This document shows, one piece after another, positions 9,737-19,061 of a stretch of DNA of 64,000 bases (position 1 is the stretch's first letter; every line of letters begins with the position of its first letter). Where the stretch lies: assembly GCA_019192545.1 (NCBI GenBank), contig JAHCMI010000009.1, positions 96,227 through 160,226 on the forward strand. Direction: 5' to 3'. The notes under the pieces were generated by a model that was not told where the DNA came from, made no database searches, and was given only the letters and a program-made list of their open reading frames with translations. The position numbers and the translations under genes were made by a program. The stretch comes from Rivularia sp. MS3. GTDB taxonomy: Bacteria; Cyanobacteriota; Cyanobacteriia; Cyanobacteriales; Nostocaceae.

Positions 9737-11287
9737 ATGACTCAACTCAACGGTAATCTTAACGGTAAGAATTCTGGGCAATCTGTACTTCCTGGATTGG
9801 CAAAAACTCCCCAAGATTCTATTCATCAAAAAAATGGTAGATCCCATATCCCTGAATTTGACCAACCCGTGATTTTACGGCGATCGCCAATGCTATCGCG
9901 AGCGGCGTTATGGAGTATTCTGGGTGTAACTGTATTTACAATTTCCTGGGCCTACTTTTCCAAAATTGACCAAGCGATCCCCGCTCAAGGACAGTTAGAA
10001 CCCCAAGGAGCCGTTAGAGAAGTACAGGTTCCCGTCAACGGTATGGTAGAAAAGGTTTTTGTCAAAGATGGGCAGCGAGTTAAAAAGGGAGACGTACTTT
10101 TAAATCTCGACCATGCAGGTGCTGAAGCCGAGCTTGTAACAGCCCGAAAAGTTCGCGAGGCTTTGAAACTAGAAAATCAGTTTTATCGCAGCTTGTTCGG
10201 CGGTTCTGGTGTTTCTTCTCCCGTAGCTTCAGTTAAAGTGCCTCAAGAAATGGCAAGGTTAGCACAAAGCCGAAGTGCTTTGTTACAAGAAAATCAATTT
10301 TATAGAGCGTTGTTGAGCGGAAATGCTAATGGTGCAAATCTAACCGGAGAACAGCAACTACGTTTATTTTCCAGCCGACAGGAACTACAAACCCAAGCCG
10401 CTCAAATTAAGTTAGAACAAGCTCAATTACAACAACAATTAGCCCAAACTAAGGAACGACTTGATAATTCCCGAAACGTTTTAGCTATCAACCAAAAAAT
10501 CCTTAAGAGTTTAGAAAATTTGAATACAGAAGGTGCAATTCCTCGCTTGCAATACTTGCAGCAACAGCAGGAAGTTAACAACCGCAAAAGTGAAGTTGCT
10601 CAATTAGGTCAAGAAATACAGCGTTTAAGATTAGCGATTACTCAAACCGGTCAGCAATTACAAAATGCTTTATCAACTTCTGCAAAAGATACATTAACTC
10701 AAATTGCAGATAACCAAAAACGTATTGCTGAAATCGACAGTCAAATTAATAAATCAATAGTTGAAAACGAAAAGCGAATTGCTGAATTAGATGGTCAAAT
10801 TAAACAAGCTAAATTAACCAGAAAATACCAAGTTGTTAGAGCTCCAGTAGATGGTGTTGTATTTGACTTAAAAGCCAGCAATCCTGGATATGTAGCCAAC
10901 ACCACCGAACCCGTCCTGAAAGTGGTACCCGAACAATCACTGATGGCTGAGATATTTATAACTAACAAAGATATCGGCTTTGTTAAGGAAGGAATGCCAG
11001 TTGATGTTAGATTTGAAAGTTATAACTTCAGTGAATTCGGCGATATTAAAGGTACTCTTGTATCTGTTGGTAAAGATGCCTTACCCCCAGATGAGATTTA
11101 TCCTTACTATCGTTTTCCGGCTCAAGTAGAGTTAAATAGACAAACTCTCTCGGCAAACGGAAGACAATTACCGCTTCAATCGGGCATGTCCGTTACAGCT
11201 AATATCAAGACGCGGGACAGAAGTATCTTGAGTATATTCACCGACAAATTTACCAAAACAGTCGAAAGCGTCAAATTTGTTAGATAA
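9737..11287 (+). CDS. HlyD-family type I secretion periplasmic adaptor
   Basis: Membrane fusion protein joining the ABC exporter to an outer-membrane TolC-like channel. A cytoplasmic N-terminus (1-55) is followed by one membrane helix around residues 56-73, then the first half of a biotinyl-lipoyl domain (GMVEKVFVKDGQRVKKGDVL, about 100-120). A long Gln-rich coiled coil spans about 190-360, the second lipoyl half contains VRAPVDGVVFDL, and a C-terminal beta-barrel follows. Length and order fit the HlyD family. It lies 129 bp after the exporter gene on the same strand and the two surely work as a pair. No terminator is seen between them. Confidence 0.92.
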   Translation: MTQLNGNLNGKNSGQSVLPGLAKTPQDSIHQKNGRSHIPEFDQPVILRRSPMLSRAALWSILGVTVFTISWAYFSKIDQAIPAQGQLEPQGAVREVQVPVNGMVEKVFVKDGQRVKKGDVLLNLDHAGAEAELVTARKVREALKLENQFYRSLFGGSGVSSPVASVKVPQEMARLAQSRSALLQENQFYRALLSGNANGANLTGEQQLRLFSSRQELQTQAAQIKLEQAQLQQQLAQTKERLDNSRNVLAINQKILKSLENLNTEGAIPRLQYLQQQQEVNNRKSEVAQLGQEIQRLRLAITQTGQQLQNALSTSAKDTLTQIADNQKRIAEIDSQINKSIVENEKRIAELDGQIKQAKLTRKYQVVRAPVDGVVFDLKASNPGYVANTTEPVLKVVPEQSLMAEIFITNKDIGFVKEGMPVDVRFESYNFSEFGDIKGTLVSVGKDALPPDEIYPYYRFPAQVELNRQTLSANGRQLPLQSGMSVTANIKTRDRSILSIFTDKFTKTVESVKFVR

Positions 11288-11324
11288 TCAGTTAAAATTT
11301 AATTTTTTTTTAATACATAATGAC

Positions 11325-11362
11325 TAAATTCCATCTCATAGTAGTAAATGAGATGGAATTTA
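11325..11362. other. Perfect 15-bp hairpin
   Basis: TAAATTCCATCTCAT pairs with its exact complement across an 8-base loop. No T-run follows on either strand, so it may be an mRNA 3' stabilising structure for the secretion operon or a protein site rather than a simple terminator. Confidence 0.55.
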
Positions 11363-12120
11363 ACTGTAATTGTAAGCAAACAATAAACTTTCTGCAAAGA
11401 AATAAAATATATATGTTATTTTATTTACTATCTATTATTTTAGATTAGTGTGTATAAGTAAGTTTACTAAGTAGTGTTCCCCTCTTCTCCTGTAAGCGGA
11501 AAGAGTTGAATTCATCTCTTGCAAAAACATAAATACGCATAATGGTAGAAAAATTAAAATAAGATTATTTCTACCCAAAAAGTAAAATTACATGCTCTAC
11601 TTCTAATACGTGTTGTCTTAACTAGTTAGTTTATAGCGAATTAGCACAACATTTCCGGAGCATATAGCAAACAGATTGTATTGCTCTATTGCAGCTTACT
11701 GAAACTCAAGCGAGTTGAAATGCTATTAAACCCTTACCTTTAACTATTGCCTACGAATGCATGGTAATAGGTTAGTTTCTGGCTAACTAATACTTTTTAA
11801 AACAACAGTTAGCAATTTACTTTCAAGGAAAATCTTTGCGGTTTTAACTATTTTGTGCAGCTCGCATCAGATGAATTTCAGACATCAGTTATAGAGTCAA
11901 ACTCTCTAAACTGTTGCAGCATAGGGCTGCTGAAAATCCGGATAGTTTTTACAGAAAAGGGAACATCTGCAAAATAATATCTTCAGAAAGTAAAAAGAAT
12001 GCATTCTTGAGAAAACTTCAGTTACCGTAAACTGAATTTTCTACATGTAGCATAACACAGCAATATTATTTTGAAGTGCATCTGTCTCAAGAAATAATTT
12101 TTTAATAACAACAAAAAAAA
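11363..12120. other. Intergenic region before the VWA gene
   Basis: No coding sequence is supported. The region is AT-rich, and its end is an A-rich tract leading into the ribosome-binding site of the VWA gene. Confidence 0.4.
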
Positions 12121-12125
12121 GGAAG
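12121..12125 (+). promoter_or_regulatory. Ribosome-binding site deciding the VWA gene start
   Basis: GGAAG directly touches ATG 12126 but is six bases from ATG 12132. Normal spacing therefore favours the third codon, 12132, as the real start. Confidence 0.55.
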
Positions 12126-12131
12126 ATGAAA

Positions 12132-13844
12132 ATGCTTGATTTGGAAAATGTAAACCCATACGATGATGCCCAATACAACTTTGCTTATTTAATTGACGTA
12201 TCAGATAGTGTCGGTGAAGATACGCTTAAAGATGCCAAGGATGCTTATATACAGTCGATTCAATCTTTGATAGATAGAGGCATTGCAGATGTTAGTGAAT
12301 TTGCAGTAATTCCATTTGGCTCTGATGCATCTCTTCATGGGGCGTTAGATGCTACCGAGGCAATTTCAAAAATTAAAAGTTTGTCTGGAAAGAATGGTTT
12401 TACTAATTTCAATGCAGCACTTGAAAAAGCAAATCAATTTTACTCTCAGGTGCCTAGTGGAGGGCAGAATATAGTCTATTTTCTCTCTGATGGATATTCA
12501 ACCATAGGAGGAAGTTTTAAAGAATCGGCAGATGCTTTACACAAGGTAGCTGATGTTCGAGCTTACGGTGTTGGAGCCGCACAAATCCAAGATTTGAGAA
12601 TTATAGATTCAAACGAACCAGTGATAGTCAATAAAGCATCACAATTAGCCAGTCGATTTGTCGATGATATGGGTGGTTTAGTTGCTGATAAATCTCAAAA
12701 TACCGATTCTCAAGGCGGTGGAAATGAGGAGATTGAAGTTGCCTCGGCTCCTGTAAATGAAGCTGTACAACAGAACTCATCAGATACCAAAAACGAACCA
12801 CATCTAGGAACACCGAAAGAAAATCTAGTTGATGATTCCGTTTCGCAAACCCCAACAACCTCTATCAAACCAGGGATTGACAATAGAGACAATTTAGGCG
12901 TAGGTGGCAATATAGATGGACTCATTGATGCAGAATTACCCATCGTAAATGTTGAAGATGTTTCCATCGAAGAAGGGGATATCGGAACCAGTATGGCTCA
13001 ATTTGTGGTTAATTTATCTTCACCCGCTACCGAAGAGATCCAGTTTTCTTACCAAACTGTTGATGGAACCGCAACTTCTGGTTCTGATTACAATCAAGCA
13101 TCTGGACAAATTACAATTCCCATTGGCGAAACTAAAGCAGAAGTTGACATTATAGTCAATGGCGATCGCGAGATTGAGTTAGATGAAGAATTTACCCTGA
13201 ATCTCAAAAACTTAACTTCAGCAACTTTTGCAAACAATCAAACAGAATATAACAAAGTTGCCGTTATAGAAAACGATGATGTTGCTCAAAGTTCAGCAAT
13301 TATTCCCCAAAATGAAGCTCAAAGTCCCCCATTAGAGGACAATACAAGTCTTCTTGAAGGGAATTTAATGGATTTACAATCTTTTACAGATGAGGTAACA
13401 ATAAACTTCACCGTAGACAGAAAAGCAATATATGACAATACTGTCGGATTTTACAAAATCAATGACATAGAAGGTACCATTACAGACCCCGTAACTGGAG
13501 AGGAAGTCAAACCAAGTGATGGAGAAGCTTATGCAAAATTAGCAATCGAGCTTCGAGAAAAGGGACTTGAATTCAGCGTCGGGGAGAATCAAAGTTCCAT
13601 TACTAGCGAAGACAGTCTCTTAGGAGGGATTTTGTACGCTCCGTTTATTGTGGCTGATGGTGAAATTGACAGCCTTGAAGGAGATTTCAGTCAGGTTTTC
13701 TTCTCGTTTGCTCAAGCTAACTCCGATAAAGCCGAGCATATTCGCTCTTTAGGCAACAATACTTTTGGCTTTGAAGATATGTTGAATGGTGGCGATAATG
13801 ACTTCAACGATATCATTATCCAAACTGAGGTTAAAACTATTTAA
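12132..13844 (+). CDS. VWA domain protein with Calx-beta and DUF4114 domains (predicted type I secretion cargo)
   Basis: Residues 10-185 form a von Willebrand A domain with the MIDAS sequence DVSDSV and the later FLSDGYST loop, so it should bind a divalent metal and a protein or glycan ligand. A low-complexity Ser/Asn/Gln linker follows. A Calx-beta domain covers about 270-385 and a DUF4114 domain about 420-570, ending GFEDMLNGGDNDFNDIII. There is no signal peptide. Its tail is homologous in arrangement to that of the CAP protein at 2376-4604, and the gene lies 0.8 kb after the HlyD adaptor; it is likely exported by that system and may serve as a calcium-dependent surface or matrix adhesin. 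Both are inference. ATG 12126 would add two residues. Confidence 0.85.
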   Translation: MLDLENVNPYDDAQYNFAYLIDVSDSVGEDTLKDAKDAYIQSIQSLIDRGIADVSEFAVIPFGSDASLHGALDATEAISKIKSLSGKNGFTNFNAALEKANQFYSQVPSGGQNIVYFLSDGYSTIGGSFKESADALHKVADVRAYGVGAAQIQDLRIIDSNEPVIVNKASQLASRFVDDMGGLVADKSQNTDSQGGGNEEIEVASAPVNEAVQQNSSDTKNEPHLGTPKENLVDDSVSQTPTTSIKPGIDNRDNLGVGGNIDGLIDAELPIVNVEDVSIEEGDIGTSMAQFVVNLSSPATEEIQFSYQTVDGTATSGSDYNQASGQITIPIGETKAEVDIIVNGDREIELDEEFTLNLKNLTSATFANNQTEYNKVAVIENDDVAQSSAIIPQNEAQSPPLEDNTSLLEGNLMDLQSFTDEVTINFTVDRKAIYDNTVGFYKINDIEGTITDPVTGEEVKPSDGEAYAKLAIELREKGLEFSVGENQSSITSEDSLLGGILYAPFIVADGEIDSLEGDFSQVFFSFAQANSDKAEHIRSLGNNTFGFEDMLNGGDNDFNDIIIQTEVKTI

Positions 13845-14064
13845 TTTGTTCGCCCTTCTGTGTGTTTTTGGCTATGCTGCTAGAGTTTGATACCCTAATT
13901 TAAAATTTTGCTAACTGTTTCGATTTTAGAACTCTGATTTTGATAACACCTTAACCCTTCTTTTTCAACAGGAAGGTACTAAATTTATTTTTTTGAATCA
14001 TCTGAAGTCAATTGATTGTTATTAATGGAAGTTAGGAAACAATATTGACTATCATATTTAATCA

Positions 14065-14119
14065 GGAATAGCCGCAATTGTCACGTATCAGCAGAGTATA
14101 TGAAAATTGCGGCTATTCC
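14065..14119. repeat. Inverted repeat, 15-bp arms
   Basis: GGAATAGCCGCAATT and its exact complement flank a 25-base loop. There is no following T-run. It may be a small palindromic element or a weak terminator for the VWA gene 220 bp upstream. The rest of the 13845-14407 gap holds no recognisable gene. Confidence 0.6.
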
Positions 14120-14407
14120 AAAATCAAACAAACTCATTATATAAACAATCTGAATAATTGATAAGACTTTCATAGAGTTAAAATCTGATTTAATTGTATT
14201 GCAAATTGCTTTTATAAAACAAAGAAATAAATTCCCATCGAAAAAAAACAATTTTCTTATTTAAGTATTGCTGCAAACACAATTTCAATATTTTTACATC
14301 TAATATATACCTGCATCCATATTATTACTTATGAAATCGTTGCTGCGCGCATCACCTCATAAGTAAATAGTTTGATATTTTATCTCAACTAAGAATCAGT
14401 AAAAGTT

Positions 14408-15136
14408 ATGAATAAAACAATACAAATACAGGAATTAGCAATAGCTATTACAGCCAAGAATCTGAATCCTAATGTTGTCAACTTTGATTTTTTAAAGTAT
14501 AGCAACATCATTTCATCGGAATGGGAATTAGCACGTAAACCAGTTTATACAAGAAACCTGACACAACTTATATTCAAAAATGGTATTGCAATTGTAGTAC
14601 AACCCACAAGAGTTGTTTTTGCTCAAGCCACCGATGGAAGAGAGATTCAAGAATTACAAATTTCGCAATTAGCATCTAGTTATATAGAGAAGTTACCCAA
14701 TATTGAATACCAAGCAGTAGGAATTAATCCTAAAGGCTTTGTAACTTTTACAGAATCAAATGACGCTACCAACTATTTATCAAAGAATCTACTTGCATCC
14801 GGAGAATGGCGAGAATTTGGTAGTACTCCAGTCAAAGCTGCTATTCAATTAGCTTATACTTTAGAAGAATCTCAGTTTAATTTGACAATCAACGAAGGAT
14901 TGCTACAAATTTCATCAGAAAAGTCCGTACCAGCAATCTTATTTTCCGGTAATTTTAATTACAATATTTACGGCGATGAAGTCCAAACTCGTTTACAACA
15001 TTTGAATCAAATTATTCATAATTGGAAAAATGATTTAGAAACTTATAAAGAACTTATTAATAATAAATTTCTCTCTTCTAAAATGAATAATCAAGATTTG
15101 ATTCCTTTCGGCGTACCAATTTCTCCATCCTTATAG
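14408..15136 (+). CDS. Hypothetical protein, cyanobacterial type
   Basis: A 242-residue soluble protein, not recognised. It has no signal peptide, no membrane segment and no known catalytic motif. Composition is ordinary for a globular alpha/beta protein, with an N-terminal half rich in hydrophobic strands (QLIFKNGIAIVVQPTRVVFAQ) and a helical C-terminus (residues 195-225). Codon use matches the neighbours. It stands alone between long gaps, followed by a hairpin at 15283. The frame is long and starts with a clean ATG, so it is probably a real gene, but its function cannot be inferred. Confidence 0.7.
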   Translation: MNKTIQIQELAIAITAKNLNPNVVNFDFLKYSNIISSEWELARKPVYTRNLTQLIFKNGIAIVVQPTRVVFAQATDGREIQELQISQLASSYIEKLPNIEYQAVGINPKGFVTFTESNDATNYLSKNLLASGEWREFGSTPVKAAIQLAYTLEESQFNLTINEGLLQISSEKSVPAILFSGNFNYNIYGDEVQTRLQHLNQIIHNWKNDLETYKELINNKFLSSKMNNQDLIPFGVPISPSL

Positions 15137-15282
15137 AATTTTATCTACTTTTTCATCTATAAGTCGTAGGAAAGATAGATGTCAAAAACTCTTTGTTTCA
15201 GAAAAACCGGGTTTCTTAAATCTTACAAATGATTTCGGAATGCTATAGTTAACGATAAAATCGTAAAAATGCAGATTCTGGC

Positions 15283-15312
15283 AAACCCGGTATTACTTAA
15301 AATACTGGGTTT
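15283..15312 (+). terminator. Hairpin, possible terminator
   Basis: AAACCCGGTATT pairs with AATACTGGGTTT (one G-T pair) around a 6-base loop, about 150 bases after the stop of the hypothetical gene. The ACCGGGTTTC-like text at about 15220 and here is a frequent cyanobacterial repeat. No strong T-run follows. Confidence 0.45.
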
Positions 15313-15384
15313 ACTTATTTGTTGTAAAAATTTTCAATTTTGATGATTCTGGTTTAGCTAAAGCCTTTTAAATTAGTAGAAGTT

Positions 15385-15468
15385 ATGGAAGCTCGATATT
15401 TAAAATACTTAAGTTTTAATTCTATGGGAGCATTTACAGCCATATTATGTTTCATTTGTCTCTCTTAA
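15385..15468 (+). CDS. Possible 27-residue membrane miniprotein
   Basis: An ATG frame encodes MEARYLKYLSFNS followed by a hydrophobic stretch (MGAFTAILCFICLS) and TAA. Small single-helix proteins are common in cyanobacterial photosynthetic complexes, but this sequence matches none that I know and has only a weak AGAAG ribosome site. It may be chance. Confidence 0.15.
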   Translation: MEARYLKYLSFNSMGAFTAILCFICLS

Positions 15469-15576
15469 GCAATTTTACGGTTCTCAGATAAAATCTTTAC
15501 TAGATATAAAGGAATACATACCTTTTTTCACATCGGTATTAGCTAGGATGCCCTGTCTACCTACTTCAAACGAGCT

Positions 15577-16854
15577 ATGACTGTTACGCTGACTAAATAC
15601 CCCGCACCATTGTTGAATAAAATTGGCATTTATGTTTGCCAAGCAGTTATTTATATTCAGCAACAGCAACCAGAGTTATTACTCGATAAATACAGGAGCA
15701 TATCTTGGCGGGATAACAGCAATCAACAGCGTCTGAAGACAAAATTAATAGAAGTAATTGGTAATCCTGGAGATTGGGAATCATTAGTTAATCGTGTAGA
15801 AGGATTTATTCATACCTTACTAGTATCTAATTCCACAAATACTCCTGTCTTAATCAAATTACAGGAAAAAATTCGTCATTTAAACCCCGATACCGTTGAA
15901 GAATCAAACTCTTCTAATGAAAAACAAGATAAAAATTCTTCTGCATTGAATCAACAGGAAGCTTTAGCGACACCAGATAAACAAGATATTGCACAAAATC
16001 AACCTGACAATAACTCTACAAAATCAAGCCAGGAAGAAGATTTATCTCAAGCTAACGAACAAAATGTCCCTGAAAATAATCAAGATGTAAATTCTGCAAA
16101 TACGCAAATCGATGAACAAGAAGCCAATCATCAGCATAGTGCCATCGCAGCATTAATTATAGATGCAGAAAATACGCAAATTACCACAGAAACAGAACAA
16201 TTTTTAACCAATTTTTCCACTAGCCCCATTCAAATCAAAATAGCCTTTGCAAATTGGCAGAATATGGGTAGCAAAGATAGTGATTTCCACCACCGCGAAT
16301 ACGACTTAATACATGTTCCTTGCGGTAAAGATAATGCCGATAGAAAAATTATCGCCTTTGGCTCGACAATTGATAAATATTTTCCCAAAGTCAAAGAAGT
16401 CTTACTATGTGCTTCGGATAATGTCATGAACAGCTTATGCAGTTGTCTGCAACACAAAGGTTTAACTGTTTATCAAGTTAGTCAACATGCAAGCAATTTG
16501 ACTATTTTAGATGGAAAAACCAATGATACTCATAATCACATCATTTTACCTTCAATAGAAAAACTTCTGTGTCAGATAAAAGAGATAATTGAAGAACAAA
16601 TTACCGATAGTTCAAATCAATGGATAAAGCTCTCCAAAATCTGCAAACTATTTAAAGAAAAGTATAGCTTTGGTATAAACAAAGTGGTATCCCATCATCT
16701 TCCGGGTAACAATGTCAAAAATATTTTTGTCAATCAGCCTGAGTTCGTACTTCATCAAATACCGGAACATCCAGAGTTATATGTTACTTTGTTCAAGATG
16801 CCTACTGTGCAAGATACGGACGATAATTCTTCATTAGGCATTAGCGAACAGTAA
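15577..16854 (+). CDS. NYN-domain putative ribonuclease with C-terminal OST-HTH/LOTUS-like domain
   Basis: Residues 1-90 form an N-terminal alpha-helical region. Residues 100-185 are a Gln/Asn/Ser-rich disordered linker. The NYN (PIN-like) domain covers about 188-330: LIIDAENTQ carries the first acidic residue, KDNADRKIIAFG carries the central Asp, and VLLCASDNVMNSL is the third strand and acidic site. The C-terminal 70 residues (WIKLSKICKLFKEKYSFG...) look like the winged-helix OST-HTH/LOTUS fold that accompanies NYN domains and binds RNA. Expected role: metal-dependent RNA cleavage in the cytoplasm. NYN-LOTUS pairing is known in bacteria; the identification here rests on motifs only. It is monocistronic. 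Confidence 0.72.
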   Translation: MTVTLTKYPAPLLNKIGIYVCQAVIYIQQQQPELLLDKYRSISWRDNSNQQRLKTKLIEVIGNPGDWESLVNRVEGFIHTLLVSNSTNTPVLIKLQEKIRHLNPDTVEESNSSNEKQDKNSSALNQQEALATPDKQDIAQNQPDNNSTKSSQEEDLSQANEQNVPENNQDVNSANTQIDEQEANHQHSAIAALIIDAENTQITTETEQFLTNFSTSPIQIKIAFANWQNMGSKDSDFHHREYDLIHVPCGKDNADRKIIAFGSTIDKYFPKVKEVLLCASDNVMNSLCSCLQHKGLTVYQVSQHASNLTILDGKTNDTHNHIILPSIEKLLCQIKEIIEEQITDSSNQWIKLSKICKLFKEKYSFGINKVVSHHLPGNNVKNIFVNQPEFVLHQIPEHPELYVTLFKMPTVQDTDDNSSLGISEQ

Positions 16855-16996
16855 CATAATTATTCCATAACTCACTTTCTTCAACAAATTTAGAGAAAAA
16901 ATAACTATTTCTTGCTTAAGAGTGAATTGAAAAATCGGCAAAAAAGGCAAAATTAACACCAGACAAGCCCTTATAGTGCCTTTTTCTTCAATCAAA

Positions 16997-18070
16997 ATGA
17001 GAATTGCTTACGTTCACTTCTATGTTGAAGATGCCAAAACTTGGTGTGACTGGTTTGTGCATCATCTTAATTTTCGTAGATTAGATATTGATATCCTAAA
17101 CCGTAATTTTACCGTTAGTGTAAATACAGATTCTCATACCGCTACGGAGGTAGTTACAAGCGGTGTCGTTTGCTTTGTGCTGTCTTCACCAATGTCTTCC
17201 ATTAGCCCAGTAGCTAAATATCTAAGCCAACACCCACCAGGGGTTGTAGATGTCGCATTCGAGGTAGACAATTTATCCGCGATAATTGCTACAGCCAAAG
17301 CTCATGGCATCAAGTTTATACAACCCCCAATGCAGTACAAACAAGAGAAAATTTCCATCAACCAAATTAAGCTAATGGCTTGGGGGGGGCTTACACATAC
17401 TTTATTGCAAAAACAATTTATACAGAATGCTATTGAAGATGATTCCTCTAATGCTTTTATCCAAGCAATCGATCATATAGTCTTAAACGTTCCTATCGGA
17501 GATTTAAAGCCTGCTGTTAGTTGGTACCAAAACATTTTAGGTTTTCGCGAGCAGCAGAAATTTAATATTCAAACTGAGTATTCTGCTTTACACTCCCAGG
17601 TAATGGTTTCTCCTGATGGCAGGGTACAACTACCAATTAACGAACCTGCAACTGCTAACTCTCAGATACAAGAATTTCTTCACGCTAACCAAGGTGCAGG
17701 AATTCAACATATTGCTTTACAAACCAGCAATATCATTAGTAACATAGCTGAATTTCGCAGCCGTGGAGTTTCTTTTTTACCTATTTCTCAAAGCTATTAT
17801 TCCCATTTACATAAGCGAACAAATTTACCTCTTCAACCAAACGAACTCACAAAAATTGCCAAACAAGAAATTTTAGTAGACTGGAATCAAGATTATCCTA
17901 ATGCTTTACTTTTACAGATTTTCACACAACCTATTTTTCCTCAACCAACTTTTTTCTTTGAGTTTATAGAGCGTAGACAATGCGCTCAAGGTTTCGGAGA
18001 AGGTAACTTCCGCGCTTTATTTGAAGCAATGGAACTCGAACAAATCAAACGTGGAAGCTTACAAGTTTAA
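16997..18070 (+). CDS. hppD: 4-hydroxyphenylpyruvate dioxygenase
   Basis: Converts 4-hydroxyphenylpyruvate to homogentisate, the aromatic precursor for tocopherol in cyanobacteria. It has two vicinal-oxygen-chelate domains. Fe(II) ligands are visible in IDHIVLNV, in GIQHIALQT and in FFFEFIERR, and the family's closing helix GNFRALFEA is present. The length from ATG 16997 is 357 residues, normal for the family. A GTG at 16976 would add seven residues, but homologues begin near MRIxYVHFYVED. An eight-G run at 17382-17389 lies inside the coding sequence. Confidence 0.9.
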   Translation: MRIAYVHFYVEDAKTWCDWFVHHLNFRRLDIDILNRNFTVSVNTDSHTATEVVTSGVVCFVLSSPMSSISPVAKYLSQHPPGVVDVAFEVDNLSAIIATAKAHGIKFIQPPMQYKQEKISINQIKLMAWGGLTHTLLQKQFIQNAIEDDSSNAFIQAIDHIVLNVPIGDLKPAVSWYQNILGFREQQKFNIQTEYSALHSQVMVSPDGRVQLPINEPATANSQIQEFLHANQGAGIQHIALQTSNIISNIAEFRSRGVSFLPISQSYYSHLHKRTNLPLQPNELTKIAKQEILVDWNQDYPNALLLQIFTQPIFPQPTFFFEFIERRQCAQGFGEGNFRALFEAMELEQIKRGSLQV

Positions 18071-18091
18071 AATTTGTTTTGACAGCTAATT

Positions 18092-18115
18092 TATCCCTCT
18101 TCTTTAAGAGGGATA
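18092..18115 (+). terminator. Hairpin after hppD
   Basis: TATCCCTCTT pairs perfectly with AAGAGGGATA across a 4-base loop, 22 bases after the hppD stop. The T-rich stretch follows only about 20 bases later, so termination is likely but not certain. Confidence 0.55.
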
Positions 18116-18270
18116 GAAAGTTAAAAAAGTTTTTTAGATTTTTTCTTTAACAGAAAATATTTTTTGTAAACTTAAATCGAAATAGAAAATTGATTTACTT
18201 ATTAATGTTTACGATTGCTAGCTGGCAACAATTGCGATATTTTGTAAATGCACTTTAATTATTATTTTTA

Positions 18271-18951
18271 ATGATAAGAATTATTACAGATTTTGACGGA
18301 CCGATTAGTGATGTTTCCGAGCGTTATTATCAGGTTTATCTACTGTGTCTGGAAAAAAATCGCCATCCAAATCAACAAATACGAACGCTTTCCAAACAAG
18401 AATTTTGGGAATTGAAGCGCTCGCGCATCCGGGAGAAACAAATAGGTATTATGTGTGGTTTAGACGAAACGCAGGCAGAAAATTTTGCTCGATTGCGGAA
18501 ACAAACCGTACATACGCAGCCATATTTTGAGCTTGATACTTTAGCTAAGGGTGCCATAGAGGCTTTATCAAAAGCACAACAAGCTGGGATTGATTTGGCG
18601 GTAATGACTATGCGCCGAGTAAGAGAATTAGAATATGCTTTAGAAAAATTTAATTTATACGATTATTTTCCAGAAAATCGCCGTTATTGTCTTAGTAATG
18701 ACTACGTCAAAACTCGTGATATAGATGATAAACCTCTACTTATGCAACGTGCATTAAAAGAGTTGCCGCCTGTAGAAAATACTTGGATGGTTGGGGATAC
18801 AGAAGCTGATATAGCTGCGGCCAAAAAATATGGTGTCAAATCAATTGCAGTAGAATGCGGAATTCGCGATCGCGCTCAACTTGAAGTCTATAGCCCAGAT
18901 ATGTTTATGAAAAATTTGATAGAAGCTGTTAATTTTATACTTAAAAGCTAA
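18271..18951 (+). CDS. HAD-family hydrolase
   Basis: A haloacid-dehalogenase-type phosphatase of 226 residues. Motif I is DFDGP near the N-terminus (nucleophile Asp8, acid Asp10), a Thr-containing motif II is VMTMRR, and motif IV is MVGDTEADIAAAKKYGV. The helical cap lies between residues 15 and 95. Substrate specificity cannot be deduced; phosphoglycolate-phosphatase-like enzymes have this layout. It is a single gene between hppD and the convergent CPP1-like gene. A possible T-rich converging hairpin (AGGGAAT...ATTCCCT) lies at about 18997-19045. Confidence 0.85.
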   Translation: MIRIITDFDGPISDVSERYYQVYLLCLEKNRHPNQQIRTLSKQEFWELKRSRIREKQIGIMCGLDETQAENFARLRKQTVHTQPYFELDTLAKGAIEALSKAQQAGIDLAVMTMRRVRELEYALEKFNLYDYFPENRRYCLSNDYVKTRDIDDKPLLMQRALKELPPVENTWMVGDTEADIAAAKKYGVKSIAVECGIRDRAQLEVYSPDMFMKNLIEAVNFILKS

Positions 18952-19061
18952 GAGCATTTAATAGACATCAAAATTATCAATAAAAAATGGGTTTAAGGGA
19001 ATTAATTATAATGTCGGAGCTATAACTACCAACTAAAGATTCCCTATTTTCCCAGCAAAAC

